DNA of 64,000 bases from Pseudomonas oryzihabitans (GTDB lineage Bacteria; Pseudomonadota; Gammaproteobacteria; Pseudomonadales; Pseudomonadaceae). The stretch lies in assembly GCF_007665395.1 (NCBI RefSeq), contig NZ_VDND01000005.1, forward strand, positions 62,001 through 126,000, written 5' to 3'. The first letter of the stretch is position 1; the number at the start of each line of letters is the position of its first letter. A model generated the notes under the pieces. That model did no database searches. It was not told the DNA's origin and was given only the letters and a program-made list of their open reading frames with translations. Shown one piece after another: positions 26,291-34,709 of the stretch. Both the position numbers and the translations under genes were made by a program.

Positions 26291-27112
26291 ATGAGAACCG
26301 CTCTGCTATCGGCCTTAGGCCTGACCCTGGCACTGGTCGCCACCTCGGCCACCGCCGGCGCTACTTTGGACCGCATCAAGGCCAAGGGCGAACTGGTCAA
26401 CGTGCTCATGGAAAGCTATCCGCCCTTCTCCCAACTCAACGCCCAGAACCAGCTGGAAGGCTTCGACGTGGACGTGGCCAAGGCGGTGGCCGACAAGCTG
26501 GGCGTCAAGCTGCGCCTGGAAACGCCCTCCTGGGACGTGATCGCCGCCGGTCGCTGGAGCGGTCGCTACGACGTCTGCATCTGCTCCATGACACCGAGCC
26601 AGGCGCGCGCCCAGGTATTCGATTTCCCGGTCAACTACTACGCCTCCCCAGCGGTGATCGTGGTCAACAGTGGTGATGATCGCATCCACGCTGGCAAGGA
26701 TCTCTCCGGCAAGAAGGTCGGCGTCACCAGTGCCTCCTCCTACGAGAGCTACCTGAACAAGGACCTGACCATCGAGGGCCAGGAGGACCAGCCGCTGAGC
26801 TATCCCTTCGATAACGTCCAGGTGGTGCCCTACCCCGACGACAACGTCGCCTTCCAGGATCTGGCGCTGGGCGCCGGCACGCGCCTGGACGCCGTGCTGA
26901 CCAACCTGGTGACCGCCCAGCCGCGCATCGCCCAGGACGGCAAGTTCAAGCTGGCCGGCGCGCCGCTCTATGCCGAGCCCAACGCCGTGGCCATCGAGAA
27001 GGGGGATGCGGAATTCGCCGCCAAACTGCGCGAGATCATCGACGGCCTGCGCCAGGACGGCACCCTGAAGCGGATCTCCGACAAGTGGATCGGCGCCGAC
27101 ATCACCCAATGA
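26291..27112 (+). CDS. Amino-acid ABC transporter substrate-binding protein
   Basis: 273 residues of the family 3 solute-binding proteins. A signal peptide ends near ATSATAG-ATLD. GFDVDVAKAVADKLGVKLRLE (about 52-72) is the family signature, and ISDKWIGADITQ is a typical C-terminal end. The stop overlaps the permease start (ATGA). The substrate is unknown; the divergent homocysteine methyltransferase hints at a methylated sulfur amino acid. Confidence 0.92.
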   Translation: MRTALLSALGLTLALVATSATAGATLDRIKAKGELVNVLMESYPPFSQLNAQNQLEGFDVDVAKAVADKLGVKLRLETPSWDVIAAGRWSGRYDVCICSMTPSQARAQVFDFPVNYYASPAVIVVNSGDDRIHAGKDLSGKKVGVTSASSYESYLNKDLTIEGQEDQPLSYPFDNVQVVPYPDDNVAFQDLALGAGTRLDAVLTNLVTAQPRIAQDGKFKLAGAPLYAEPNAVAIEKGDAEFAAKLREIIDGLRQDGTLKRISDKWIGADITQ

Positions 27113-27915
27113 GCGAGCTACCACCCCCAGACCAGCGCCGCCCCCTGCTGAGCTTTCGTACCCGCGTCTGGCTGACCTGGCTGGCGCTGCTGGCCGGGGG
27201 CGTGGTCTTCGTGCTCGGTTTCGATCTCAAGTTCGCCAGCGTCTGGCCGCGCCTGCCCAACCTGGTGGGCTGGCGCCTGGGTCCCAACGGCTTCCTGCAG
27301 GGCGCGGCGCTGACGCTGTTCCTCAGCCTCAGCTCCATCCTGGTGTCGGTGCTGCTGGGCTTCGCCGCGGCGCTGGCCAGGCTGTCGTCCAGCGCCCTGG
27401 CCTATGGCGTCGCCACCTTCTACGCCTCCTTCTTCCGCGGCACCCCGCTGCTGATCCAGATCCTGCTGATCTACCTGGGCCTGCCACAGATCGGCGTGGT
27501 ACCGGGCGCCATCAGCGCCGGCATCCTCGCCCTGTCGCTCAACTATGGCGCCTACCTCAGCGAGATCTTCCGCGCCGGCCTGCTCGGCGTGCCGCCCGGC
27601 CAGCGCGAGGCGGCCCTGGCCCTGGGCCTGGCGCCGCGGGTGATCTTCTGGCGCGTCACCCTGCCCCAGGCCATGCGCAGCATCATCCCGCCCACCACCA
27701 GCCAGTTCATCTCCATGCTCAAGGACTCCTCGCTGGTCTCGGTGATGGGTGTCTGGGAGGTGATGTTCCTCGCCCAGTCCTATGGCCGCTCCAGCTATCG
27801 CTACCTGGAAATGCTGACCACCGCGGCAGTGCTCTACTGGCTGCTGTCGCTGGCGATGGAGTTCCTACAGTCGCGCCTGGAAAGGCACTATGGGAAGGCG
27901 TATCGGGGGCGTTAG
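27109..27915 (+). CDS. Amino-acid ABC transporter permease
   Basis: 268 residues of the HisM/HisQ permease family. The EAA loop is clear (PPGQREAALALGLAPRVIFWRVTLPQAMRSIIPP, about 164-197), and FRGTPLLIQILLIYLGLP precedes it. An N-terminal extension holds a first helix. The start at 27109 overlaps the binding-protein stop. No ATPase gene follows: the next gene is convergent, with overlapping stops. The importer must use an ATPase encoded elsewhere. Confidence 0.92.
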   Translation: MSELPPPDQRRPLLSFRTRVWLTWLALLAGGVVFVLGFDLKFASVWPRLPNLVGWRLGPNGFLQGAALTLFLSLSSILVSVLLGFAAALARLSSSALAYGVATFYASFFRGTPLLIQILLIYLGLPQIGVVPGAISAGILALSLNYGAYLSEIFRAGLLGVPPGQREAALALGLAPRVIFWRVTLPQAMRSIIPPTTSQFISMLKDSSLVSVMGVWEVMFLAQSYGRSSYRYLEMLTTAAVLYWLLSLAMEFLQSRLERHYGKAYRGR

Positions 27916-29327
27916 GCCCAGGCCTCCCGCAGCCTGGCCAAGGCCTCGACGATCCGCGCCTCCGGCACCGCCGCGAAGCCCAGCACCAGGCCGGCGCGGG
28001 CGTCGGGCGGGGTCGGGCCTCCGGGTAGCCAGTAGCGCGACAGGGGATTGAGCTCGACGCCAACCGCCGCCGCCTGGGCCACCAGCTCGGCTTCGCGGGC
28101 CAGGCCTGACACCGGCAGGCACAGGTGCAGGCCGGCTACCGGGACGCCCGGCGCGGCGCAACCGGCGACCTGGGGCCAGCCGGCCAGGAGGGCGTCGCGG
28201 CGGCTGCGCGCGGCGCGTCTCATGCGGCGGATGTGCCGTTGGAAGTGACCCTGCTCGATGAAGTCGGCCATGACCGTCTGGGTGGCGCTGTCGAGATGGC
28301 GGATGCCGGCCCGCTGCAGGGCCAGGAGTTCCGGCACCAGCGCTGGCGGCGCCACCAGATAGCCCAGCCGCAGGCCGGGAAAGGCGATCTTGGAGAAGGT
28401 ACCGACGTAGAGCACCCGGCCGTGGCGATCCAGTGCGGCCAGGGGCGCCAGGGGCGCACCCTGGTAGCGGTACTCGCCATCGTAGTCGTCCTCGACGATC
28501 CAGCCATCCGCTTGCCGCGCCCAGTCCAGCAGCGCCAGGCGCCGCGGCAGGGAGAGTACGGCGCCGGTGGGGTACTGGTGCGAAGGGGTGACATAGACCA
28601 GCCGGCAGTCCGGCTGGTCAGCCAGGCGCTCCACCTGGAGCCCCGCCGCATCCACCGGCACCCCCTGCAGCCGTGCCCCGCCGCTCTGCAGCGCCAGGCC
28701 CGCGGCGCGATAGCCAGGATCCTCCATCGCCACCAGGGCGCCTGGGGCCAGCAGCAGCCGGGCGCAGAGTTCGATAGCCTGCTGGGCGCCACTGGTGATG
28801 AGGATCTGCTCGGGCGTGCAGACCAGCCCGCGCGCCTGGCGCAGATAGGCGCAGAGCAGCCGCCGCAGCCGTGGCTCGCCACCGGGTTCGCGATAACCCA
28901 GCAGTGCCGGTTCCGGCTGGCGCCAGAAGCGCTGCTGCAGCCGCGCCCAGGTGGCGAAGGGAAACAGATCCATTGCCGGCAGCCCGACGCGGAAGGCGCA
29001 AGGCGCTCCGGGCGGTACGCTGGCCGGGGACGGGGGCGCGGTCCTGGTGGCAGCAGCAGGTCCGGCCAGCGCCTGGGCCACGGGGGCGATATAGGTCCCA
29101 TCGCCCGGGCGACTGTCGAGGAAGCCCTCGGCCAGCAGCTGGTCGTAGGCGGCGGTCACTGTATTGCGCGAGAGGCCCAGCAACCGCGCCAGCTCGCGGC
29201 TGGCCGGCAGCCGCACCCCGGCCGCCAGCTCCCCGCCCAGGATGCGCTCGCGCAATCCCAGGTAAAGCTGCCGCGCCAGGCCCTGGCCGGGTTTCAGCAC
29301 CAGGCCCGAGGGATCGAATTCCAGCAT
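27912..29327 (-). CDS. MocR/PdxR-type regulator (GntR HTH fused to aminotransferase fold)
   Basis: 471 residues. Residues about 10-80 are a GntR winged HTH (ILGGELAAGVRLPASRELARLLGLSRNTVTAAYDQLLAEGFL). The remainder is a fold-type I PLP domain, with the aspartate motif in IVEDDYDGEYRY and the PLP lysine in YVGTFSKIAFPGLRLGYLV. It is divergent from the PaiB-like gene. A perfect inverted repeat lies between the two genes. Confidence 0.92.
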   Translation of the reverse strand: MLEFDPSGLVLKPGQGLARQLYLGLRERILGGELAAGVRLPASRELARLLGLSRNTVTAAYDQLLAEGFLDSRPGDGTYIAPVAQALAGPAAATRTAPPSPASVPPGAPCAFRVGLPAMDLFPFATWARLQQRFWRQPEPALLGYREPGGEPRLRRLLCAYLRQARGLVCTPEQILITSGAQQAIELCARLLLAPGALVAMEDPGYRAAGLALQSGGARLQGVPVDAAGLQVERLADQPDCRLVYVTPSHQYPTGAVLSLPRRLALLDWARQADGWIVEDDYDGEYRYQGAPLAPLAALDRHGRVLYVGTFSKIAFPGLRLGYLVAPPALVPELLALQRAGIRHLDSATQTVMADFIEQGHFQRHIRRMRRAARSRRDALLAGWPQVAGCAAPGVPVAGLHLCLPVSGLAREAELVAQAAAVGVELNPLSRYWLPGGPTPPDARAGLVLGFAAVPEARIVEALARLREAWA

Positions 29328-29354
29328 GGATTGGCACCCTGAAAGTCACGGGAA

Positions 29355-29375
29355 TTGGCTCTTACAGGGAGCCAA
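29355..29375. promoter_or_regulatory. Likely MocR operator in the divergent promoter
   Basis: TTGGCTC (29355-29361) and GAGCCAA (29369-29375) are a perfect 7-bp inverted repeat with a 7-base spacer. They lie 28 bases from the regulator start and 44 from the PaiB-like gene start. Confidence 0.6.
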
Positions 29376-29418
29376 AGCTGACCTTAGCATGGCGAGACGC
29401 TTGCTGGAGAGCACCCCC

Positions 29419-30051
29419 ATGTACCCCAATCCCGCCTTCCGTCTCGATCACCTGCCCAGCCTGCACCAGCACCTGCAGGCCCATGCCCTGGCGCTGCTGG
29501 TGAGCCAGAGTGCGAGCGGTCCGCAGGTCAGTCACCTGCCGCTCTGGCTGGATCCTGACGAAGGCCGCTATGGCACCCTCTATGGCCATCTGGCGCGCAG
29601 CAATCCCCAGGCCGCGGCGCTGGTCGAGCAGGGACAGGTACTGGCGGTGTTCCAGGGTCCCCAGGCCTATGTCAGCCCCTCCTTCTATCCCGGCAAGGCC
29701 GAGCATGGCCGGGTGGTCCCGACCTGGAACTACCAGGCGGTGCACGCCCGCGGCACGGTCGAGGTCTTCGACGACCCCGAGCGCCTGTTGCCACTGCTGG
29801 AACGGCTCACCGACCAGCATGAAGCCGGCCGTGCGCAACCCTGGCGGGTACAGGATGCCCCGGCGGATTATCTGCAGGGCATGCTGCGCGCTATCCGCGG
29901 CCTGCGCCTGCCCATCGATGACCTCCAGGGCATCGCCAAGCTCAGCCAGAACCGCAACGCCGCCGACCGCGAGGGTGTCCGCCAGGGCCTGGCCGCCAGC
30001 CCTGTACCAGGCGACCAGGCGCTGGCCGCCCTGATCACCTCTCCCGCCTGA
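29419..30051 (+). CDS. FMN-binding negative transcriptional regulator, PaiB family
   Basis: 210 residues of the flavin-reductase-like PaiB family. The segments HLPLWLD, YGHLARSNPQ, SPSFYPGKAEHGRVVPTWNY (about 93-112) and the C-terminal GIAKLSQNRNAADREGV are family hallmarks. GGAG precedes the chosen ATG. PaiB proteins are often linked to acetyltransferases, and three GNAT genes follow here. The true biochemical role of the family is unclear. Confidence 0.9.
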   Translation: MYPNPAFRLDHLPSLHQHLQAHALALLVSQSASGPQVSHLPLWLDPDEGRYGTLYGHLARSNPQAAALVEQGQVLAVFQGPQAYVSPSFYPGKAEHGRVVPTWNYQAVHARGTVEVFDDPERLLPLLERLTDQHEAGRAQPWRVQDAPADYLQGMLRAIRGLRLPIDDLQGIAKLSQNRNAADREGVRQGLAASPVPGDQALAALITSPA

Positions 30052-30065
30052 CCTTGGAGCCATCC

Positions 30066-30527
30066 ATGACCATCCGCCCCCTGACCGAAGCCGACCACGC
30101 CGTCTGGCACGACCTCTGGCAGGCCTACCTGACCTTCTACGAGACCGTCCTGCCGGAAGCCACCTACGCCCGTACCTGGCAGCGCCTGCTCGATCCGCGC
30201 GAGCCCATCCATGGCGCCCTGGCCTGGGACGGTGAGCGCCCCCTGGGGCTGGTGCACTTCATCTACCACCGCTCCTGCTGGACGCAAGGGTCGTCGTGCT
30301 ACCTGGAAGATCTCTATGTGGCAGCCGATAGCCGCGGAAAGGGTATAGGTGGGCAACTGATCGCCGACGTCTATCGCCAGGCGGACCTGGCTGGCTGTGA
30401 CCGGGTGCATTGGCTCACTCACGAGACCAACCACAACGCCCAGCGACTCTACGATGGGCTAGCCGAGCGTTCCGGCTTTCTCCAATACCAGCACCCCTGT
30501 ACCCCCGTTACTCCTGACCAACGCTGA
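30066..30527 (+). CDS. GNAT acetyltransferase, tandem copy 1
   Basis: 153 residues of the GNAT N-acetyltransferase fold. The acetyl-CoA loop appears as DSRGKGIGGQLI (motif A, R/Q-x-x-G-x-G/A), with the later SGFLQY strand. The first 65 codons are almost identical at DNA level to the next gene. From 30093 to 30211 there is one mismatch in 119 bases against 30573-30691, and the 3' half then diverges strongly. Substrate unknown. GGAGCC precedes the ATG. Confidence 0.88.
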   Translation: MTIRPLTEADHAVWHDLWQAYLTFYETVLPEATYARTWQRLLDPREPIHGALAWDGERPLGLVHFIYHRSCWTQGSSCYLEDLYVAADSRGKGIGGQLIADVYRQADLAGCDRVHWLTHETNHNAQRLYDGLAERSGFLQYQHPCTPVTPDQR

Positions 30528-30545
30528 GCCCGTGGAAGCCGCCCC

Positions 30546-30995
30546 ATGACCATTCGCCCCCTCACCCCGCATGACCACGCCGTCTGGCACGACCTCTGGC
30601 AGGCCTACCTGGCCTTCTACGAGACCGTCCTGCCGGAAGCCACCTACGCCCGTACCTGGCAGCGCCTGCTCGATCCGCGCGAGCCCATCCACGGGGCCCT
30701 CGCCTGGGAGGGGGAGCGGCCGCTGGGGCTGGTGCACTTCATCTATCACCGTTCCTGCTGGACCGAGACCGACTACTGCTACCTGCAGGATCTCTATGTC
30801 GCCGCGGGTCATCGTGGCGGTGGCCTGGGTCGCAAGCTCATCGAATACGTCTATGCCCGTGCCGCAGCGGACGGCTGCGACCGGGTGCACTGGCTGACCC
30901 AGGAAACCAACTATCCGGGGCGCCAGCTCTACGACCGCATCGCTGCCCGTTCCGGCTTCATCCAGTACCGCCAGCTCTTGGGAGAGCGCCCATGA
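30546..30995 (+). CDS. GNAT acetyltransferase, tandem copy 2
   Basis: 149 residues, paralogous to the preceding gene at an exact 480-base offset. Motif A reads HRGGGLGRKLIEYVY. The C-terminal half differs at many positions (NYPGRQLYDRIAARSGFIQY against NHNAQRLYDGLAERSGFLQY). Its stop overlaps the ATG of the third GNAT gene (ATGA), so the group is one operon. Confidence 0.88.
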   Translation: MTIRPLTPHDHAVWHDLWQAYLAFYETVLPEATYARTWQRLLDPREPIHGALAWEGERPLGLVHFIYHRSCWTETDYCYLQDLYVAAGHRGGGLGRKLIEYVYARAAADGCDRVHWLTQETNYPGRQLYDRIAARSGFIQYRQLLGERP

Positions 30996-31672
30996 CCACC
31001 CTCACCTGGACCCCCGCCCGCGCACCGCAACCGCGCCCACTCCAAGGGCGCTACGTCCGCCTGGAGCCCCTCGATCCGGCGCGTCACGGCGCCTCTCTGT
31101 GGCAGGAGCTACAGGCTGGTCCCGACGCCGACCCCCTGCTCTGGCAATACCTGCGGTATGGCCCCTTTGCCGATCCAGGGGCGTTCGATGCGTGGCTGGC
31201 ACAACTGCTGACCTCCCGGGATCCGCTCTTCTTCACCGTGGTAGATCCAGGTGACGACGCGGCACTGGGCGTGCTCGCCTTGATGAGTATCGATACTGAA
31301 AATGGCTGCATCGAGATTGGCAGCGTGGCCCTGGGTGCGCGCCTGCAACGCTCGACGCTGGCGACCGAAACCTTCTACCTGCTGATGCAGGAGGCCTTCG
31401 CCCTGGGCAATCGCCGCCTGGAATGGAAATGTGATAACGCCAACACCCGCTCGAAACGGGCCGCCGAACGCCTGGGCTTCCGCTACGAAGGCCTGTTCCG
31501 CCAGCACCGGGTGGTCAAGGGTCGTAATCGCGACACCGCCTGGTTCAGCCTGCTCGACCACGAATGGCCAGCGGTGGCTGCCGGCTTCCAGCGCTGGCTG
31601 GCGGCGGAGAATTTCGATGCCGAGGGCCGGCAACGCAGTGCCCTGGCCGTAGCCGCCGCGGCAGAGCGCTAG
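30992..31672 (+). CDS. GNAT acetyltransferase, RimJ/RimL type
   Basis: 226 residues of the RimJ/RimL-like branch, unrelated at sequence level to the two preceding GNATs. It has GRYVRLEPLDPARHG at the start, the IEIGSVALGARLQRSTLATETFYLLMQ core and LEWKCDNANTRSKRAAERLGFRYEG, typical of large GNATs that modify amino groups of proteins or small molecules. It is followed by a convergent-gene hairpin. Confidence 0.9.
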   Translation: MTTLTWTPARAPQPRPLQGRYVRLEPLDPARHGASLWQELQAGPDADPLLWQYLRYGPFADPGAFDAWLAQLLTSRDPLFFTVVDPGDDAALGVLALMSIDTENGCIEIGSVALGARLQRSTLATETFYLLMQEAFALGNRRLEWKCDNANTRSKRAAERLGFRYEGLFRQHRVVKGRNRDTAWFSLLDHEWPAVAAGFQRWLAAENFDAEGRQRSALAVAAAAER

Positions 31673-31685
31673 GCCGCGACAGGAT

Positions 31686-31716
31686 CGCTACGGGGCGAGC
31701 CGGTCGCCCCGTAGCG
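31686..31716. terminator. Hairpin between convergent GNAT and CBS genes
   Basis: A perfect 13-bp stem (CGCTACGGGGCGA against TCGCCCCGTAGCG) with a 5-base loop, between two converging genes. There is no clear T-run on either strand. It is likely a shared transcript end. Confidence 0.65.
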
Positions 31717-31738
31717 GAGTCCCTGGACCGCTGCAGGA

Positions 31739-32173
31739 TCACTCGCCGCGGATATAGCCTTCCAGTTGGCGGATCAGCGCGGCCTGCTCGACCATGATTT
31801 CCTTGACCAGGTCGCCGATGGACAGCAGGCCGATCAGTTGGCCGTTGCCCATTACCGGCAGGTGACGCAGGCGGTGTTCGGTCATCAGCGCCAGGCAGTC
31901 GGCGACGCTCTGCGACGGCAGGATGATGATCACCGCGGCGGTCATGATGGCGCTCACCGGGGTGGCATAGGAGGAGCGTCCCTGCAGCACCATCTTGCGC
32001 GCATAGTCGCGCTCGCTGACGATGCCGACCAATTCGTTACCCCGCACCACCGGCAGGGCCCCGACGTTCTTGGCCGCCATCAGCTGCAGCGCCTCGAGCA
32101 CCGAGGCTTCCGGGGTAGTGGTGTAGACGTCTTGCTGGGCTTTGGCGGCGAGCAACTGGGCGACGGTTTTCAT
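31739..32173 (-). CDS. Two-CBS-domain protein
   Basis: 144 residues made of two CBS motifs (VLEALQLMAAKNVGALPVVRGNELVGIVSERDYARK and VADCLALMTEHRLRHLPVMGNGQLIGLLSIGDLVK). CBS pairs bind adenine nucleotides and act as regulatory or sensor modules. There is no other domain. AGGAGA precedes the ATG. The partner is unknown. Confidence 0.92.
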   Translation of the reverse strand: MKTVAQLLAAKAQQDVYTTTPEASVLEALQLMAAKNVGALPVVRGNELVGIVSERDYARKMVLQGRSSYATPVSAIMTAAVIIILPSQSVADCLALMTEHRLRHLPVMGNGQLIGLLSIGDLVKEIMVEQAALIRQLEGYIRGE

Positions 32174-32239
32174 GAGTGTTCTCCTGGGGGAAGGCGAGCG
32201 TGACCGGGAACGCCTGGCAGGGCCAGTCAGCCGATTACA

Positions 32240-33085
32240 TCAGGCCGATTGAACACCCTTATCGCCCGAGCGACGTCGATCCCGCCACAGGCGCCATGCC
32301 AGGGCCAGCACGAAGCCTGTCGTCAGCAGCAGCACCATGGTCGGCGCCGGCGCGCTGTCCCAGGCCAGGCTCAGCAGCACCCCGCCCAGCGCGGCCGTGA
32401 CCGCCAGCGCCGTCGCCACCAGCAGCATCCGGCCGAAGGAGCGGGTCAACAGAAAGGCCGTGGCGCCCGGCGCGATCAGTAGCGCCACCACCGGCACCAT
32501 GCCCACCGCCTGCAGCGCGCCGACCACCGTCAGGGCGATGAGGCCGAGCAGACCGTAGTGCAGCAGCCCCACCCGCAGGCCCAGGGCCCGCGCCTGGGCC
32601 GCATCGAAGGCCAGCACCAGCAGATCGCGCCAGCGACAGGCCAGGGCCAGCACTACCAGGGTGGCGATCACCGCCATCTGCCAGAAGGCCGCTGGCGTCA
32701 CCCCCAGCAGATCGCCGAGCAGGATATGGTCGAGGTGCAGGTCGGTGGACAGCTTGGCGTGCAGCACCAGCCCCAGGCCGAACATGCCGGAGAAGACCAC
32801 CCCCATCAGACTGTCCTGCTTCACCCGGCTGTGGCGCTTCAAATAACCGGTGGCCAGGGCGCAGCCCAAGCCGGCGACGAAGGCGCCGGCCACCAGCGGA
32901 GCGCCCAGCGCCGAGGCCAGCACCAGGCCGGGAAACACCGCGTGGGCGATGGCATCGCCCAGCAGCGCCCAGCCTTTGAGCACCAGAAAGCACGACAGCA
33001 ACGCGGTGGGCACCGCCACCAGCACGGCCATCAGCAGCGCCTGGCGCATGAAGTCGATTTCCAGGGTCAGCAGCAGCCAGTCCAT
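32240..33085 (-). CDS. sitD: Metal ABC transporter permease, second (SitD/MntD-like)
   Basis: 281 residues of the ABC-3 (ZnuB/MntB) permease family with about eight membrane helices. Its opening LVLKGWALLGDAIAHAVFPGLVL (about 34-56) is the family signature, and the end GMVPVVALLIAPGATAFLL holds the conserved core. The start overlaps the stop of the first permease by one base (TGATG). Two permease genes point to a Sit/Yfe/Mnt-type Mn2+ or Fe2+ importer rather than ZnuABC. Confidence 0.88.
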   Translation of the reverse strand: MDWLLLTLEIDFMRQALLMAVLVAVPTALLSCFLVLKGWALLGDAIAHAVFPGLVLASALGAPLVAGAFVAGLGCALATGYLKRHSRVKQDSLMGVVFSGMFGLGLVLHAKLSTDLHLDHILLGDLLGVTPAAFWQMAVIATLVVLALACRWRDLLVLAFDAAQARALGLRVGLLHYGLLGLIALTVVGALQAVGMVPVVALLIAPGATAFLLTRSFGRMLLVATALAVTAALGGVLLSLAWDSAPAPTMVLLLTTGFVLALAWRLWRDRRRSGDKGVQSA

Positions 33086-33939
33086 CAGCCCTGCTCCGCC
33101 AACTGCCGCGCACGGCGCCGGTTAGCCAGCAGGCCATGGCGCGGCGCCAGGACGAAGGCCAGCAGGAAGGCCAGGGTTTGCAGCACCACCACGCAGCCAC
33201 CGGTGGCACCATCGAGGAAGTAACTGAGATAGGTCCCCAGCAGGCCGCTGCCGACGCCGATGGCCACGCTGATCAGCACCACCCGCGAAAAGCGGTCGCT
33301 GAGCAGATAGGCGGTGGCGCCGGGCGTCACCACCAGGGCGATGACCAGGAAGGCGCCCACCGTCTGCATGGCCGCCACCGTGCTCAGCGCCAGCAGGGTG
33401 AAGAACAGTAGCTTGTACAGGGTGGGGTTCAGGCCACAGGCGCGCGCCTGGCCCTCGTCGAAGAACACCAGCAAGAGGTCCCGCCACTTGAGCAGCAGCA
33501 CCAGCAGGGAGACGGTAGCGATGATCAGCAGCTGGCGACTGGCCTCGGGGGTGATGGCCAGGATGTTGCCGAAGACGATGGTCTGGATGTCCACCGCTAC
33601 CGGCGCCACGGACACCAGGAACAGGCCACCGCCGAAGAAGGCGCTGAAGATCAGGCCGATGATGACGTCTTCCTTGAGCCGGGTGTAGTGCCGTAGCCCG
33701 AGCATGGCCCCGGCCGCCGCGCCGCCGGCGACAAAGGCGCCCAAGGCCAGCGGCAGCCCCAGCAGGTAGGCGCCGGCCACGCCCGGCACCACGGCATGGG
33801 ACAGGGCATCGCCGATCAGCGACCAGCCCTTGAGCATCAGGTAGGCGGAAAGAAAGGCGCAGAGACCGCCCACCAGGGCGGCGGCGCCTAGGGCATTCCT
33901 CATGTAGCCATAGGCCAGGGGTTCGAGCAGCCCTTCCAT
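33085..33939 (-). CDS. sitC: Metal ABC transporter permease, first (SitC/MntC-like)
   Basis: 284 residues of the same ABC-3 family, with LMLKGWSLIGDALSHAVVPGVAGAYLLG (about 33-60) and TVGAFLVIALVVTPGATAYLLSDRF. The frame extends upstream through the ATPase gene, but the ATG at 33939 overlapping the ATPase stop (TGATG) and opening MEGLLEPLAYGYM is the natural start. It should pair with SitD as a heterodimeric channel. Confidence 0.88.
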   Translation of the reverse strand: MEGLLEPLAYGYMRNALGAAALVGGLCAFLSAYLMLKGWSLIGDALSHAVVPGVAGAYLLGLPLALGAFVAGGAAAGAMLGLRHYTRLKEDVIIGLIFSAFFGGGLFLVSVAPVAVDIQTIVFGNILAITPEASRQLLIIATVSLLVLLLKWRDLLLVFFDEGQARACGLNPTLYKLLFFTLLALSTVAAMQTVGAFLVIALVVTPGATAYLLSDRFSRVVLISVAIGVGSGLLGTYLSYFLDGATGGCVVVLQTLAFLLAFVLAPRHGLLANRRRARQLAEQG

Positions 33940-34709
33940 CAGGCCCGCTCCCGCCACTGGGCCGAGGGCGCGGCCGGGTGCCCGCCCTCGAACAGGCGCA
34001 GAGCACCGCCAAAGGTGCGTTCCAGGTTTTCCCGGGTGAATACCTCCGCGGTCGGCCCCTGGGCCAGTACGGTACGGTCGAGCAGCACGGTGCGGTCGCA
34101 GAAGCGCTCGATGCTGGCCAGGTCGTGGGTCGACACCAGCATGGCGCGACCTTCGGCGCGCAGCGCCTGGAGCAACTCGATGATGGCGCGCTCGGAGGTG
34201 GCGTCCACCCCGGTGAAGGGCTCGTCCAGCAGGATCACCCGGCTGTCCTGGGCCAGGGCGCGGGCCAGGAAGACCCGCTTCTTCTGCCCTCCGGAGAGCT
34301 CGCCGATCTGCCGCTTGCGCAGCTCGGTCAGCCCGACCCGGGCCAGGGCGGCGTCCACCGCCTGGTGATCGGCGGCGCGCGCCAGGCGCAGGACATTCAT
34401 CCGGCCATAGCGGCCCATGAGCACCACGTCCTCCACCCGCACCGGAAAATCCCAATCCACGTCTTCGCTCTGGGGTACGTAGGCGATCAGGTTGCGCTTG
34501 AGTGCCTGGGCCACCGGCAGCTCGTCGACCCGCACCTGGCCGGCGCGCACCGGCACGAAGCCCATGATCGCCTTGAACAGGGTGGACTTGCCGCTGCCAT
34601 TGATCCCGACCAGGGCGGTGATGGAGCCAGCGGGCACCACCAGGCTGGCGTCGCGCAAGGCGGCATGGCCGTTACGATAGGTCATGCTGACCCGGTCGAG
34701 GGCGATCAT
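33939..34709 (-). CDS. sitB: Metal ABC transporter ATPase (SitB/MntB-like)
   Basis: 256 residues. Walker A is GINGSGKST (about 36-44), the Q-loop YVPQSEDVDWDFPVRV is typical of metal importers, the signature is LSGGQKKR, Walker B is VILLDEPFTGVD, and the switch histidine is in STHDL. The start at 34709 overlaps the sitA stop (ATGA). It powers uptake through SitC/SitD. Confidence 0.92.
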   Translation of the reverse strand: MIALDRVSMTYRNGHAALRDASLVVPAGSITALVGINGSGKSTLFKAIMGFVPVRAGQVRVDELPVAQALKRNLIAYVPQSEDVDWDFPVRVEDVVLMGRYGRMNVLRLARAADHQAVDAALARVGLTELRKRQIGELSGGQKKRVFLARALAQDSRVILLDEPFTGVDATSERAIIELLQALRAEGRAMLVSTHDLASIERFCDRTVLLDRTVLAQGPTAEVFTRENLERTFGGALRLFEGGHPAAPSAQWRERA

